Both the position numbers and the translations under genes were made by a program. Source: Anaerocolumna sp. MB42-C2 (lineage in GTDB: Bacteria; Bacillota; Clostridia; Lachnospirales; Lachnospiraceae). From it: a stretch of 64,000 nucleotides of DNA. Where the stretch lies: positions 3,997,501-4,061,500 of the forward strand of contig NZ_CP133190.1 in NCBI RefSeq assembly GCF_030913705.1. The letters are read 5' to 3'. Positions 56,108-64,000 of this stretch are shown here, one piece after another. The notes beneath the pieces were generated by a model. It was not told the DNA's origin. It did no database searches and saw nothing but the letters and a program-made list of their open reading frames with translations. Position 1 is the stretch's first letter, and each line of letters begins with the position of its first letter.

Positions 56108-56118
56108 GAAATTACCAT

Positions 56119-56182
56119 AAGGGACTGCTGCAAACATTCTATACGTAAGTTTATGGAATAAAATCTTGCTGCAGTTCCTTTC
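56119..56182 (+). terminator. Terminator after the LtaS-like gene
   Basis: Stem aagggactgctgcaa/ttgctgcagttcctt around a 32-base loop, then TTCTAT. Confidence 0.75.
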
Positions 56183-56339
56183 TATACATAGAGACTCTGC
56201 AACTATGAAATCCGCAATAAATGTGAACATGCCCCTAAAGGCAACTTAAGTTATAAAATTCGTACGAATTGTATGGAATATGTAGATAACTATATTGTTT
56301 CGCAATCACCTATTATTATATAATTGTGAGGAGAATGGA

Positions 56340-57527
56340 ATGGGGAATACTTTTGACTTGAATAAGGAATATGGAGTTGTCTTAGAAGGCGGCGGTGCCA
56401 AAGGGGCCTATCAGATTGGTGTCTGGAAGGCTTTTTTGGAAAATGGACTTAAGATAAAAGGGGTCTCGGGGGTTTCGGTCGGAGCTTTAAATGGGGCACT
56501 AATCTGCATGGATAATTATGAAGAGGCGGAAAGCTTATGGAAAGGCTTAACATATTCCTCTATTATGAATGTAAACGATGAGCAGATGGATAAACTTATG
56601 AAGCGAAATTTAAAGGATTTAAGTCTGAAGGAACTAACAAAAGATACAACAAGGATTCTGGCGGACGGTGGTATCGATATAAGTCCGCTTCGCAATTTAA
56701 TCGAAAACTGGGTGGATGCGGAAAGAATAAAAGATTCCGATATTGAATTTGTATTTGGAACTTTTCTGGTATCTAAATTAAAAGAAGTAGAGATAACCGC
56801 TAAGGAAGCAGAGAAAAGCAGTTTAAAGGACTATTTAATCGCAAGTGCATCCTTGCCTGCTTTTCGGAATGAGAAGCTTCATGGAATGAAATACCTGGAT
56901 GGAGGTATGTTTAATAATGTACCGGTGGATATGTTAATTAACAGAGGGTATAAGGATATCATTGTTGTACGAATTTATGGAATCGGTTTGGAAAAGCCGG
57001 TAAAAATTCCAAAGGATGTGAATATTATTCAGATAGCCCCGCGAATTAATTTAGGCGGGATTCTGGAGTTCAATCCGGATAAAATTAAACGTAACATTGA
57101 TGTGGGTTATTATGATGGGATGCGGTGTCTTCGTTCTCTGAAGGGGAAGATATATTACATTGATTCGAAATACACGGAGGAGGATAGCATCAATCAGTTT
57201 GTAAATGTAAATGAAGCGGCAAAGATGGCTATGCTGGAATATTACAAAGCAGATTATACCAATCTTTCCGTTAATACAAGGAAGTTTCTGGAGATTGTGT
57301 GCCCGAACCTTGCTGTAACTTTGAAATTAAATAAAGATTGGACCTATCATGAGTTGTATATCAGTTTGTTAGAACTTAGTGCAAAAACTTTAAGAATACC
57401 GAAATACAGAATCTATACGGAAGAAGATCTCATTACAATGATCAGGGATAAATATGAATTGGTAACAAAAAGGGGATATCAGTTTCCTGTGTTCCATATG
57501 TTAATTATTAAAATGATGATTATATAA
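56340..57527 (+). CDS. Patatin-like phospholipase
   Basis: 395 residues from the ATG after gtgaggagaatgga; an ATG at 56295 lies before this site. EGGGAKGAYQIG (oxyanion loop), GVSVGALNG (Ser nucleophile) and YLDGGMFNNVP (catalytic Asp) form the Ser-Asp dyad. A roughly 150-residue C-terminal extension has no recognised domain. It hydrolyses acyl esters of phospholipids in the cytosol; the physiological role is unknown. Monocistronic. Confidence 0.9.
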   Translation: MGNTFDLNKEYGVVLEGGGAKGAYQIGVWKAFLENGLKIKGVSGVSVGALNGALICMDNYEEAESLWKGLTYSSIMNVNDEQMDKLMKRNLKDLSLKELTKDTTRILADGGIDISPLRNLIENWVDAERIKDSDIEFVFGTFLVSKLKEVEITAKEAEKSSLKDYLIASASLPAFRNEKLHGMKYLDGGMFNNVPVDMLINRGYKDIIVVRIYGIGLEKPVKIPKDVNIIQIAPRINLGGILEFNPDKIKRNIDVGYYDGMRCLRSLKGKIYYIDSKYTEEDSINQFVNVNEAAKMAMLEYYKADYTNLSVNTRKFLEIVCPNLAVTLKLNKDWTYHELYISLLELSAKTLRIPKYRIYTEEDLITMIRDKYELVTKRGYQFPVFHMLIIKMMII

Positions 57528-57548
57528 GAATAAATTGTTTCTTCTATC

Positions 57549-57577
57549 TTGACAAATGAATAAAAATTAAGTATAGT
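57549..57577 (+). promoter_or_regulatory. Promoter of argF
   Basis: TTGACA (57549-57554), 17-bp spacer, TATAGT (57572-57577), 43 bases before the ATG. No clear ARG box was seen. Confidence 0.7.
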
Positions 57578-57620
57578 GTATAAATAAACATAAATAACAT
57601 CTCGTCGGGGAGGTAGAACC

Positions 57621-58556
57621 ATGAATTTAAAAGGTCGTAGTTTTTTAACATTAAAAGATTTCTCAACGGAAGAAATTGAATATTTAATCGACTTGGCAGC
57701 CGACTTAAAAGCAAAGAAAAAGCAGGGAATTACCGGATCCAGTTTAAAAGGAAAAAATATTGCATTAATATTCGAAAAACCATCTACAAGAACCAGATGT
57801 GCCTTTACCGTAGGGTGTATAGATGAGGGTGGTCATCCGGAGTATTTAGGTAAGGATGATATTCAGTTAGGATATAAAGAAAGTGTTGAGGATACTGCAC
57901 GGGTTCTTGGAAGAATGTTTGATGGTATCGAATTTCGTGGCTTCAAACAGGAGACTGTGGAAAAATTAGCGAAATACAGCGGTGTTCCGGTATGGAACGG
58001 GTTAACGGACAGCTATCATCCGACACAGATCTTAGCTGATTTTCTTACTCTGAAAGAACAATTCGGTCATTTAAAGGGTTTGCATTTCGTTTATACCGGA
58101 GACGGAAGAAATAATATGGCTAACAGCTTAATGATCGGTTCCTCTAAATTAGGGCTTCATTTCACAATATTAGCTCCAAAATCCCTATGGCCGGGGGAGG
58201 AATTGGTTACGCTCTGCAAGGCCTATGCGAAAGACTCACAGGGAACCATTACCATAACGGATGAATTAGAAGCTGTCAAAGGCGCTGATGCAATTTATAC
58301 GGACGTTTGGTGTTCCATGGGAGAAGAAGCATTAGCGGCTGAGCGGATTGCCCTGTTAAAACCTTTCCAGGTAAATCAACAGTTAATGGATAAAACAGGC
58401 AAGGATAACACTATATTTTTACATTGCTTACCGGCGGTTAAAGGGAATGAAGTGACAGAGGATGTTTTTGAGAAACATGCCGACGTGGTTTTTGATGAAG
58501 CAGAGAATCGCATGCATACAATAAAAGCGGTGATGGTAGCTACTTTAGGTAATTAG
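57621..58556 (+). CDS. argF: Ornithine carbamoyltransferase
   Basis: 311 residues. [12 protein letters not shown] binds carbamoyl phosphate. [19 protein letters not shown] and the catalytic [11 protein letters not shown] are typical of OTC. Ornithine contacts lie in [10 protein letters not shown]. It makes citrulline for arginine synthesis (or reverses it in the deiminase pathway). No arc genes are adjacent, which favours the biosynthetic role. Site ggggaggtagaacc. Confidence 0.96.
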   Translation: MNLKGRSFLTLKDFSTEEIEYLIDLAADLKAKKKQGITGSSLKGKNIALIFEKPSTRTRCAFTVGCIDEGGHPEYLGKDDIQLGYKESVEDTARVLGRMFDGIEFRGFKQETVEKLAKYSGVPVWNGLTDSYHPTQILADFLTLKEQFGHLKGLHFVYTGDGRNNMANSLMIGSSKLGLHFTILAPKSLWPGEELVTLCKAYAKDSQGTITITDELEAVKGADAIYTDVWCSMGEEALAAERIALLKPFQVNQQLMDKTGKDNTIFLHCLPAVKGNEVTEDVFEKHADVVFDEAENRMHTIKAVMVATLGN

Positions 58557-58583
58557 AATTAAAATAAAATAAAGAATCATATT

Positions 58584-58623
58584 GGCTGTTACAGATAAAG
58601 CTTGACTCTGTAACGGCCTTTCT
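58584..58623 (+). terminator. Terminator after argF
   Basis: Stem ggctgttacag/ctgtaacggcc with a 13-base loop, then ttTCTC. Confidence 0.7.
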
Positions 58624-58677
58624 CTATTATTAAGAATAGAGAAAATCAGATATAATACAAGGCAAAGGATAACAAAA

Positions 58678-59565
58678 ATGAGTAAAGAAATAACAAAAGA
58701 AACAACAAAAGCAATAATGAAAGAAATTACAAAAGACCAGTATGAACAGTTGGATTCTTCTTTCATTGAGAAGCAAATGACCACAAAATGTATTGGAAAA
58801 AAGGTAGCATATTATAATGAAGTGGATTCTACGAATGTTATTGCAAAACAACTGGGTAAGAAGCCGGACAATCATGGTACGCTGGTATTGGCTGAACAAC
58901 AGAATGCCGGCAGAGGGCGTCTTGGACGGAATTGGAGTTCCCCTAAGGGTGACGGAATCTGGATGAGTTTAATATTGCAGCCTGATATTCGTATAGAGCA
59001 TGCCTCCATGCTTACCTTGGTAACCGCACTAGCAGTTAATCAGGGTATCAGAAAAGTTACCGGGCTTAACAGTTTTATAAAATGGCCCAACGATATTGTT
59101 ATAAATGGCAAAAAAGTCTGCGGTATTTTAACGGAGATGAGTACCATAAATGAAAAACTGGAATGTATTGTAATAGGAATCGGTATTAATGCTAACAGAG
59201 ATCTCTTTTCAGAGGAATTAAAAATTACAGCTACTTCACTAAAACTGGAAAGTGGTAAGGAAATAGAACGTACCAGTCTGATTGCCGCTATTATGTTATA
59301 TTTCGAAAGTTATTATGGCATATTCGCCAAAGAGGAAAATTTAAAGGGACTTATTCATGATTATAATAAAATGCTTATAAATAGAAACCGACAGGTAAAA
59401 ATTATTGGAAGCAATTCGGAATATATCGGGCTTGCCCTTGGGATTAATGAGACAGGTGCATTATTGGTACAAACCGAGGAAATGATTACGGGAGAGAAAA
59501 AAACGGTAATAAAAACTGTAATGTCCGGAGAAGTATCTGTCAGAGGAGTGTATGGTTATGTGTGA
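58678..59565 (+). CDS. birA: Biotin--[acetyl-CoA-carboxylase] ligase
   Basis: 295 residues. The catalytic core has EVDSTN (near 46), the biotinyl-AMP loop GRGRLGRNWSS, KWPNDIVINGKKVCGIL and a C-terminal SH3-like domain (GINETGALLV). There is no N-terminal DNA-binding domain, so it is a group I enzyme that is not a repressor. The first 20 residues (MSKEITKETTKAIMKEITKD) are a Lys/Glu/Thr repeat; translation could instead start at the ATG at 58717. Weak ribosome site. Confidence 0.94.
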   Translation: MSKEITKETTKAIMKEITKDQYEQLDSSFIEKQMTTKCIGKKVAYYNEVDSTNVIAKQLGKKPDNHGTLVLAEQQNAGRGRLGRNWSSPKGDGIWMSLILQPDIRIEHASMLTLVTALAVNQGIRKVTGLNSFIKWPNDIVINGKKVCGILTEMSTINEKLECIVIGIGINANRDLFSEELKITATSLKLESGKEIERTSLIAAIMLYFESYYGIFAKEENLKGLIHDYNKMLINRNRQVKIIGSNSEYIGLALGINETGALLVQTEEMITGEKKTVIKTVMSGEVSVRGVYGYV

Positions 59566-59660
59566 TTTGGGGACCATCTATCGAACTTTGTCTTGAATTA
59601 TTCAGGTTTTCCATATATGATATAAGTTATTAGTAGGCATTTTAAGGGAGTGTAGATCAA

Positions 59661-60449
59661 ATGAAGAATACAATGTCAAAAGCGGTATGGGGTGTTTTCT
59701 TTGTTCTCCTGGGTGTTGCATTAGCAGGACGAGCAGTAGGTGTATTTAATTTTAATTTATTTTTTCCGGGGTGGTGGACCCTCTTTATCATTATTCCAAG
59801 TGCAATCGGCCTGGTAAATAGTGAGAATCGGGTTTCTTCCGTATTTGGACTGGGAGTTGGTATCCTGTTATTATGTTCTGTTCAGCGTATTATTGATTGG
59901 TACACGTTTCCCAGACTTATGATTGCACTTATTTTCATTTCTATCGGCTGCTCCATCTTATTTCGTAAAGAAAGAAGAGGTCATGATGATTACGGCAGGG
60001 ATAATACCACTTATTACGAAACTGATAACAATCACGATAATGGATACAATACGAATGCTGATTACAATCAAAACAGCAGCAATTATAGCAGTAACAATAA
60101 TCAAGGAACAAATAATAGAGGATATAACCAATATTTTTGCTTATTAAGCGGTCGCAATGTGCAGTTTATCAATGAGGAATTTACCGGTGCAGTGGTAACT
60201 TCCATATTAGGTAATGTTCAGATGGATCTTCGAAATGCATTTATTAATGATGATATTGTGATAGAAACGACCTGTCTCTTGGGTGGCGTGGATATTTACG
60301 TACCGAATAATGTAAAAGTAACGATTCACTGTACCCCTATTTTAGGGGGAGTGGAAAATAAAGTAATAACACCGTATCCTGCGACGGATAATACACATAC
60401 CATTTATATAAAAGGTACTTGTATATTAGGTGGAATTGAAGTCAGGTAA
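59661..60449 (+). CDS. LiaF-like cell-envelope stress membrane protein
   Basis: 262 residues. Three or four N-terminal membrane segments (about 8-95) contain WGVFFVLLGVALAGRAVGVF, the LiaI/LiaF transmembrane pattern. A Tyr/Asn-rich disordered linker (about 110-155) leads to a beta-helical C-terminal domain (FTGAVVTSILGNVQMDLRNA, LLGGVDIYVP) typical of LiaF/DUF2154. In Bacillus, LiaF restrains the LiaRS system; no such genes are nearby. Site taagggagtgtagatcaa. Confidence 0.88.
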   Translation: MKNTMSKAVWGVFFVLLGVALAGRAVGVFNFNLFFPGWWTLFIIIPSAIGLVNSENRVSSVFGLGVGILLLCSVQRIIDWYTFPRLMIALIFISIGCSILFRKERRGHDDYGRDNTTYYETDNNHDNGYNTNADYNQNSSNYSSNNNQGTNNRGYNQYFCLLSGRNVQFINEEFTGAVVTSILGNVQMDLRNAFINDDIVIETTCLLGGVDIYVPNNVKVTIHCTPILGGVENKVITPYPATDNTHTIYIKGTCILGGIEVR

Positions 60450-60475
60450 CAAGAGTAATTTCTGGAGGGAATTCT

Positions 60476-60808
60476 ATGTATTTAGATAAAGTTGTGCTGT
60501 GTGCCAGCAGTGCATATGAACAAAAATATTTCTTAAATGAAGATTTTAAAGCTTTGCCGGAAAGTATAAAGGAAGAACTGAAAATTATGTGCGTCCTTTA
60601 TACTGAGGATGTGGGTGGAATATTAACCTTGGAATTTGATGAGGATGGTAACTTAATGCTCAATGTAACCAGCGATGAGGGTGATATTATGTTCGATGAG
60701 ATAGGCAGTGTGTTAAAGATAAAAGAATTACAGCGGAATAAAGCGGAATTATTGGAATCACTGGAACTTTTCTACCGTGTCTTTTTATTAGGGGAAGAAT
60801 TGGATTGA
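60476..60808 (+). CDS. DUF6145-like conserved protein
   Basis: 110 residues, acidic, without membrane segments: MYLDKVVLCASSAYEQKYFL at the start, then FKALPESIKEELKI and GILTLEFDEDGNLML. It resembles a Lachnospiraceae-restricted family (DUF6145, from memory). Function unknown. It lies between a LiaF-like gene and coaX with short gaps, so it is probably in one operon. Site tctggagggaattct. Confidence 0.75.
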   Translation: MYLDKVVLCASSAYEQKYFLNEDFKALPESIKEELKIMCVLYTEDVGGILTLEFDEDGNLMLNVTSDEGDIMFDEIGSVLKIKELQRNKAELLESLELFYRVFLLGEELD

Positions 60809-60845
60809 TTATATCTGTATCTTTAATATTTGAAAGGAGATTATT

Positions 60846-61619
60846 ATGTTATTAGTGTTAGATGTAGGCAATACCAATATTACTTTAGGTATTTTTAAAG
60901 ACGAGGCATTGGTGGCAAGTTTTCGTATGACTACAAAAACACCCAGAACTTCGGATGAATATGGATTAACCATATGCGGATTGTTAAACAACCGAAAAGT
61001 GGAAGTTTCTGATATAGAGGCCGTGATTATAGCAAGTGTTGTACCTGGAATTATGCATTCCTTAAAGAACAGTATTATTAAATATTTAGGACTTATGCCG
61101 ATAGAAGTAGGTGCAGGCACAAAAACAGGAATAAAGATGGTTACAGCTAATCCGAAAGAAATTGGAGCGGACAGAGTAGTAGACGCAGTCGCAGCTTATG
61201 ATATATATGGTGGTCCGTTAATTGTAATCGATTTTGGAACAGCTACGACTTATGATTTAATATCAGAAGACGGTTCTTTTTTAGCGGGTATTACAAGCCC
61301 GGGTATTCGTATCTGTGCAGATGCTTTATGGAATGAAACCGCTAAACTGCCCGAGATCGAAATCAAGAAACCTGCGTCCATTTTAGCCAAGGAAACCATA
61401 TCCAGCATGCAGGCCGGGTTAGTGTATGGTTATATTGGACAAACAGAATACATTGTTAAAAAGATAATTGAAGAATCCGGGATACAGGGAATCAAAGTTA
61501 TCGCAACCGGCGGATTAGGCAAAATTATCGCAGAAGCAACGGATGTAATTCAAATATTTGATCCAAATCTGACCTTACAAGGGTTAAGACTGATCTATAA
61601 TAAATGTAAAGGAAAATAA
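60846..61619 (+). CDS. coaX: Type III pantothenate kinase
   Basis: 257 residues. [17 protein letters not shown] is the phosphate-1 motif. [19 protein letters not shown] and [13 protein letters not shown] carry the catalytic Asp and phosphate-2. [12 protein letters not shown] is substrate-binding. It phosphorylates pantothenate, the first step of CoA synthesis, and is insensitive to CoA feedback. Site gaaaggagattatt, 37 bases after the preceding gene. Confidence 0.96.
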   Translation: MLLVLDVGNTNITLGIFKDEALVASFRMTTKTPRTSDEYGLTICGLLNNRKVEVSDIEAVIIASVVPGIMHSLKNSIIKYLGLMPIEVGAGTKTGIKMVTANPKEIGADRVVDAVAAYDIYGGPLIVIDFGTATTYDLISEDGSFLAGITSPGIRICADALWNETAKLPEIEIKKPASILAKETISSMQAGLVYGYIGQTEYIVKKIIEESGIQGIKVIATGGLGKIIAEATDVIQIFDPNLTLQGLRLIYNKCKGK

Positions 61620-61705
61620 TCATTGTATGATATCCGATAAATGCAATACGATTAACGCTGCATATGTTGATTTGTAAGAGAAATAATATTTAGGGAGTAC
61701 TTTAA

Positions 61706-62683
61706 ATGGATTTAAACATTGGTAATGTTAAGATAAACGGTAATTTAGTTTTAGGTCCCATGGCAGGTGTAACAGACCTGCCATTTCGAATCTTGTGCAA
61801 AGGACAAGGAGCCGACCTGATTTATACCGAGATGGTAAGCGCGAAAGGAATACAATATAATAATAAAAATACAGAAAGTCTGCTTACGGTGGAGGAAATG
61901 GAACGGCCTGTCTCCCTGCAGTTATTTGGTGCAGACCCTTATATTATGAGCGAAACGGCGAAACGAATCGAACACAGGAATTTTGATATTCTGGATATTA
62001 ATATGGGCTGCCCCGTTCCCAAGGTTGTTAATAACGGTGAGGGATCTGCATTAATGAAAGAACCCAAATTAGTGGGCGAAATCGTACATGCAATATCCTC
62101 GGCAATTCATAAACCCCTGACAGTTAAAATCAGAAAAGGATTCACAGAATCCACTGCTAATGCAGTAGAAATTGCGAAAATAGCAGAGGCAAACGGGGCA
62201 GCAGCTATAGCAGTCCACGGGCGTACCAGGGAGCAGTATTATAGCGGAAAGGCCGACTGGAACATAATAAGGGCAGTAAAAGAGGCAGTACGGATACCGG
62301 TTATCGGCAACGGAGATATCTTTAAACCGGAAGATGCAAAACGGCTGATAGAGGAAACCGGATGTGACGGTATCATGCTTGCAAGAGGTGTCAGAGGAAA
62401 TCCCTGGTTATTTGCACAAGTAAAGGAATTTCTTTCTACAGGTAAGAAACTGGATAAACCAAACGTTTTTGAAGCAGTAGATATGATGTTACGCCATGCC
62501 AGATTATCCATTCAATATAAAGGGGAATATATTGGTATAAGGGAAATGCGAAAACATGTAGCCTGGTATACTACAGGTTATCCCCTGGCAGCAAAGTTAA
62601 GGCAGCATGTAAATGAAATAGAAGACTATACCCAATTGGAAGAATTATTAAATCAATACCTGAAATCAATTAAGGAGATATAA
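61706..62683 (+). CDS. dusB: tRNA-dihydrouridine synthase B
   Basis: 325 residues, FMN TIM barrel. LGPMAGVTDLPFR at the start, NMGCPVPKVVNNGEGSALM with the catalytic Cys, VKIRKGF, HGRTREQYYSG and IPVIGNGDIF are DusB signatures. A C-terminal helical tRNA-binding domain is present. It reduces uridine to dihydrouridine in tRNA D-loops. Site tagggagtactttaa. The coaX-dusB order is common in Clostridia. Confidence 0.95.
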   Translation: MDLNIGNVKINGNLVLGPMAGVTDLPFRILCKGQGADLIYTEMVSAKGIQYNNKNTESLLTVEEMERPVSLQLFGADPYIMSETAKRIEHRNFDILDINMGCPVPKVVNNGEGSALMKEPKLVGEIVHAISSAIHKPLTVKIRKGFTESTANAVEIAKIAEANGAAAIAVHGRTREQYYSGKADWNIIRAVKEAVRIPVIGNGDIFKPEDAKRLIEETGCDGIMLARGVRGNPWLFAQVKEFLSTGKKLDKPNVFEAVDMMLRHARLSIQYKGEYIGIREMRKHVAWYTTGYPLAAKLRQHVNEIEDYTQLEELLNQYLKSIKEI

Positions 62684-62797
62684 AAGATATAAATCATAGG
62701 AGTAATAAAACGAATTACGTATAAGGGCAGTATCATTAATACAGGCGGAAGCAGCTTTCGAATAAGATTATGGAAAAACGTGGTACTAACGGCTTCA

Positions 62798-62825
62798 TTG
62801 ACTATTCATTAAAAACAGATATAAT
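62798..62825 (+). promoter_or_regulatory. Probable promoter of the YvyF-like gene
   Basis: TTGACT (62798-62803), 16-bp spacer, TATAAT (62820-62825), 46 bases before ATG. Confidence 0.5.
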
Positions 62826-62870
62826 AGAATATAGGTAAACACTGTTTTTTTAAGAAAAGGAGGCCCACCT

Positions 62871-63338
62871 ATGAGAGAATCCCGGAAAATTATTGCTGCA
62901 AAATTTAAGGAAGACGGAAACCTTGGTGAAACCAAGATCTGCGTGCGATGCAAGAGAATGTTTACCTATCTAGGGTACGGGCATTATTATTGCCCTATGT
63001 GCCGCAAGGCGGATGAAGAAGATTTTTTGAAAGTAAAAAATTATATCTATGATCATGGAACAGCTCCTGCTTTGGAGGTATCCGAAAATACCGGAATCAG
63101 TTTAGAAAGAATCAACCAATATCTAAGAGAGGGAAGATTGGAAATTCCAGAGAACTCACCTATATTTATTAAATGTGAAATGTGCAGAGTTGATATTCGA
63201 TCCGGTAGATTATGTCCGGAGTGTGCTTCCAAATTAAGTCATGCCATGAGAATCAAAATGGATTTTGATGACGAACAGATTGGTCCAGTCCCTAAAAAAT
63301 TAGCAGGCAAAATGCGCTTTATAAGAAATGAAAAATAA
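62871..63338 (+). CDS. YvyF-like (TIGR03826) flagellar-region protein
   Basis: 155 residues. An N-terminal zinc-ribbon, CVRCKRMFTYLGYGHYYCPMC, precedes a small helix-turn-helix-like part (ALEVSENTGISLERINQYLR) and a second cysteine group (CEMCRVDIRSGRLCPECASKL). YvyF-type proteins lie in flagellar regulatory regions of Firmicutes (near flgM), but no flagellar gene is adjacent here. The function is not known; DNA or RNA binding is possible. Site aaaaggaggcccacct. Confidence 0.8.
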   Translation: MRESRKIIAAKFKEDGNLGETKICVRCKRMFTYLGYGHYYCPMCRKADEEDFLKVKNYIYDHGTAPALEVSENTGISLERINQYLREGRLEIPENSPIFIKCEMCRVDIRSGRLCPECASKLSHAMRIKMDFDDEQIGPVPKKLAGKMRFIRNEK

Positions 63339-63531
63339 ACAACGAGATAGAGATTGCAGTATCTTTATTCATCACTATTCACAAAAAATGAATATTTAAT
63401 AGAAAATAGTTGATTTTTATGAATGAAAATAGTAATATATTTACTACAAAGACAAATGTACGCCATACAAATACAATAGGGTATAAAATGTCGTTTGCTA
63501 ATATGAAGTAATGAATATCGGGAGGGTTAAC

Positions 63532-64000
63532 ATGAGCAAATTAAGAGTTGGTATCTTAGGTGGTACCGGAATGGTAGGTCAACGTTTTATTTCTTTATTA
63601 GAAAATCATCCTTGGTTTGAGGTTGTTGCAATAGCTGCCAGTCCGAGAAGTGCGGGCAAAACATATGAAGAAGCTGTAGGTGACAGATGGAAAATGTCAA
63701 CCCCAATGCCGGAAGCCGTTAAAAAGATGATTGTTAAAAACGTAAATGAAGTAGGGGCAGTAAGCAGTGAAGTAGACTTCGTTTTTAGTGCTGTTGATAT
63801 GACAAAAGATGAAATTAAAGCAATCGAAGAGGCTTATGCTAAGACAGAAACACCAGTAGTATCCAATAATAGTGCTCATAGATGGACTCCGGATGTTCCT
63901 ATGGTTGTGCCGGAATTAAACCCGGAACACTTGGAAGTTATTAAAGATCAAAAGAAGCGTTTGGGTACCAGCAGAGGTTTTATAGTGGTAAAACCAAACT
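63532..64000 (+). CDS. asd: Aspartate-semialdehyde dehydrogenase, 5' part (runs off window)
   Basis: 156 codons are open to the window edge. MSKLRVGILGGTGMVGQRFI is the NADP-binding start. The stretch VVSNNSAHRWTPDVPMVVPE, seen in the archaeal/fungal-type branch of ASADH, shows it is not the E. coli-type enzyme; the catalytic Cys lies beyond the edge. It reduces aspartyl phosphate for Lys, Thr and Met synthesis. Site cgggagggttaac. No lysine riboswitch is evident in the 190-base gap upstream. Confidence 0.94.
   Translation, partial: MSKLRVGILGGTGMVGQRFISLLENHPWFEVVAIAASPRSAGKTYEEAVGDRWKMSTPMPEAVKKMIVKNVNEVGAVSSEVDFVFSAVDMTKDEIKAIEEAYAKTETPVVSNNSAHRWTPDVPMVVPELNPEHLEVIKDQKKRLGTSRGFIVVKPN

Noticed and set aside
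63339..63531. Lysine riboswitch before asd
   Set aside because: No L-box core or terminator pair is visible in 190 bases.

Overview
The window is low-GC DNA from a spore-forming, motile Clostridia bacterium. It most likely belongs to the Lachnospiraceae (Clostridium cluster XIVa; an Anaerocolumna or Lachnoclostridium phytofermentans-like organism). That placement is inference. It rests on the gene order rpmE-DUF1385-prmC-prfA, on DUF4364- and DUF6145-type proteins, on an alpha/beta-type SASP, on tRNA genes without encoded CCA, and on the A+T-rich coding style. No prophage, intact insertion sequence or CRISPR array is visible.

Layout. 1-2240: the 3' third of a 23S rRNA gene, then nine tRNA genes, with no 5S gene in the usual place. 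2.4-6.9 kb: a HAAS/DUF1700 membrane protein, a candidate C-rich small RNA on the minus strand, an Asn/Ser/Thr/Arg-rich small protein behind a sigma-G-like promoter, a rhodanese, a THUMP-domain rRNA methyltransferase and a lysophospholipase-like hydrolase. 7-10.1 kb: a cell-wall amidase, an XTP/dITP pyrophosphatase and a phosphodiesterase. 10.2-11.1 kb: a second array of seven tRNA genes. 11.4-14.8 kb: GNAT, DegV, a divergent PPOX/HxlR pair and a YgjP-type metallopeptidase. 15-20 kb: a four-gene BMP-type nucleoside ABC importer. 20.4-26.1 kb: a secreted protein with five FN3 domains, Ddl, a DJ-1 protein, a sodium/alanine symporter and a SASP. 26.5-34.9 kb: glmM, then a protein-quality block tig-clpP-clpX-lon-engB. 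35-37.8 kb (minus strand): a DUF4364 regulator, a TIGR01212 radical SAM protein and malic enzyme. 38.2-43.9 kb: rho, rpmE, DUF1385, prmC, prfA. 44-49.3 kb: a 56-residue ORF coupled to an AraC-type regulator, SEC-C methionine aminopeptidase, a zinc-ribbon membrane protein, a TrmH methyltransferase and an NfeD/SPFH pair. 49.6-54.1 kb: cheA (frameshifted), cheW and an MCP. 54.2-64 kb: an LtaS-like enzyme, a patatin, argF, birA, a LiaF-like protein, coaX, dusB, a YvyF-like flagellar-region protein and the start of asd.

Most genes are housekeeping. The unusual material is mainly between genes: (i) a three-copy modular palindromic repeat, each copy abutting the U-tract of an intrinsic terminator (2.24, 20.1 and 26.2 kb); (ii) a second palindromic repeat family (37.9 and 49.3 kb); (iii) a highly structured, probably transcribed region with a 98-bp tandem duplication upstream of tig (27.95-28.30 kb); (iv) the candidate C-rich sRNA at 3.25-3.36 kb; (v) promoter-hairpin leaders that look like attenuators. 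In coding DNA the main oddities are an N/Q-rich, internally repeated insertion in Rho, a one-base frameshift in cheA and a 35-bp duplication of the 3' end of prfA.

All calls come from reading the sequence. No database search or folding program was run.
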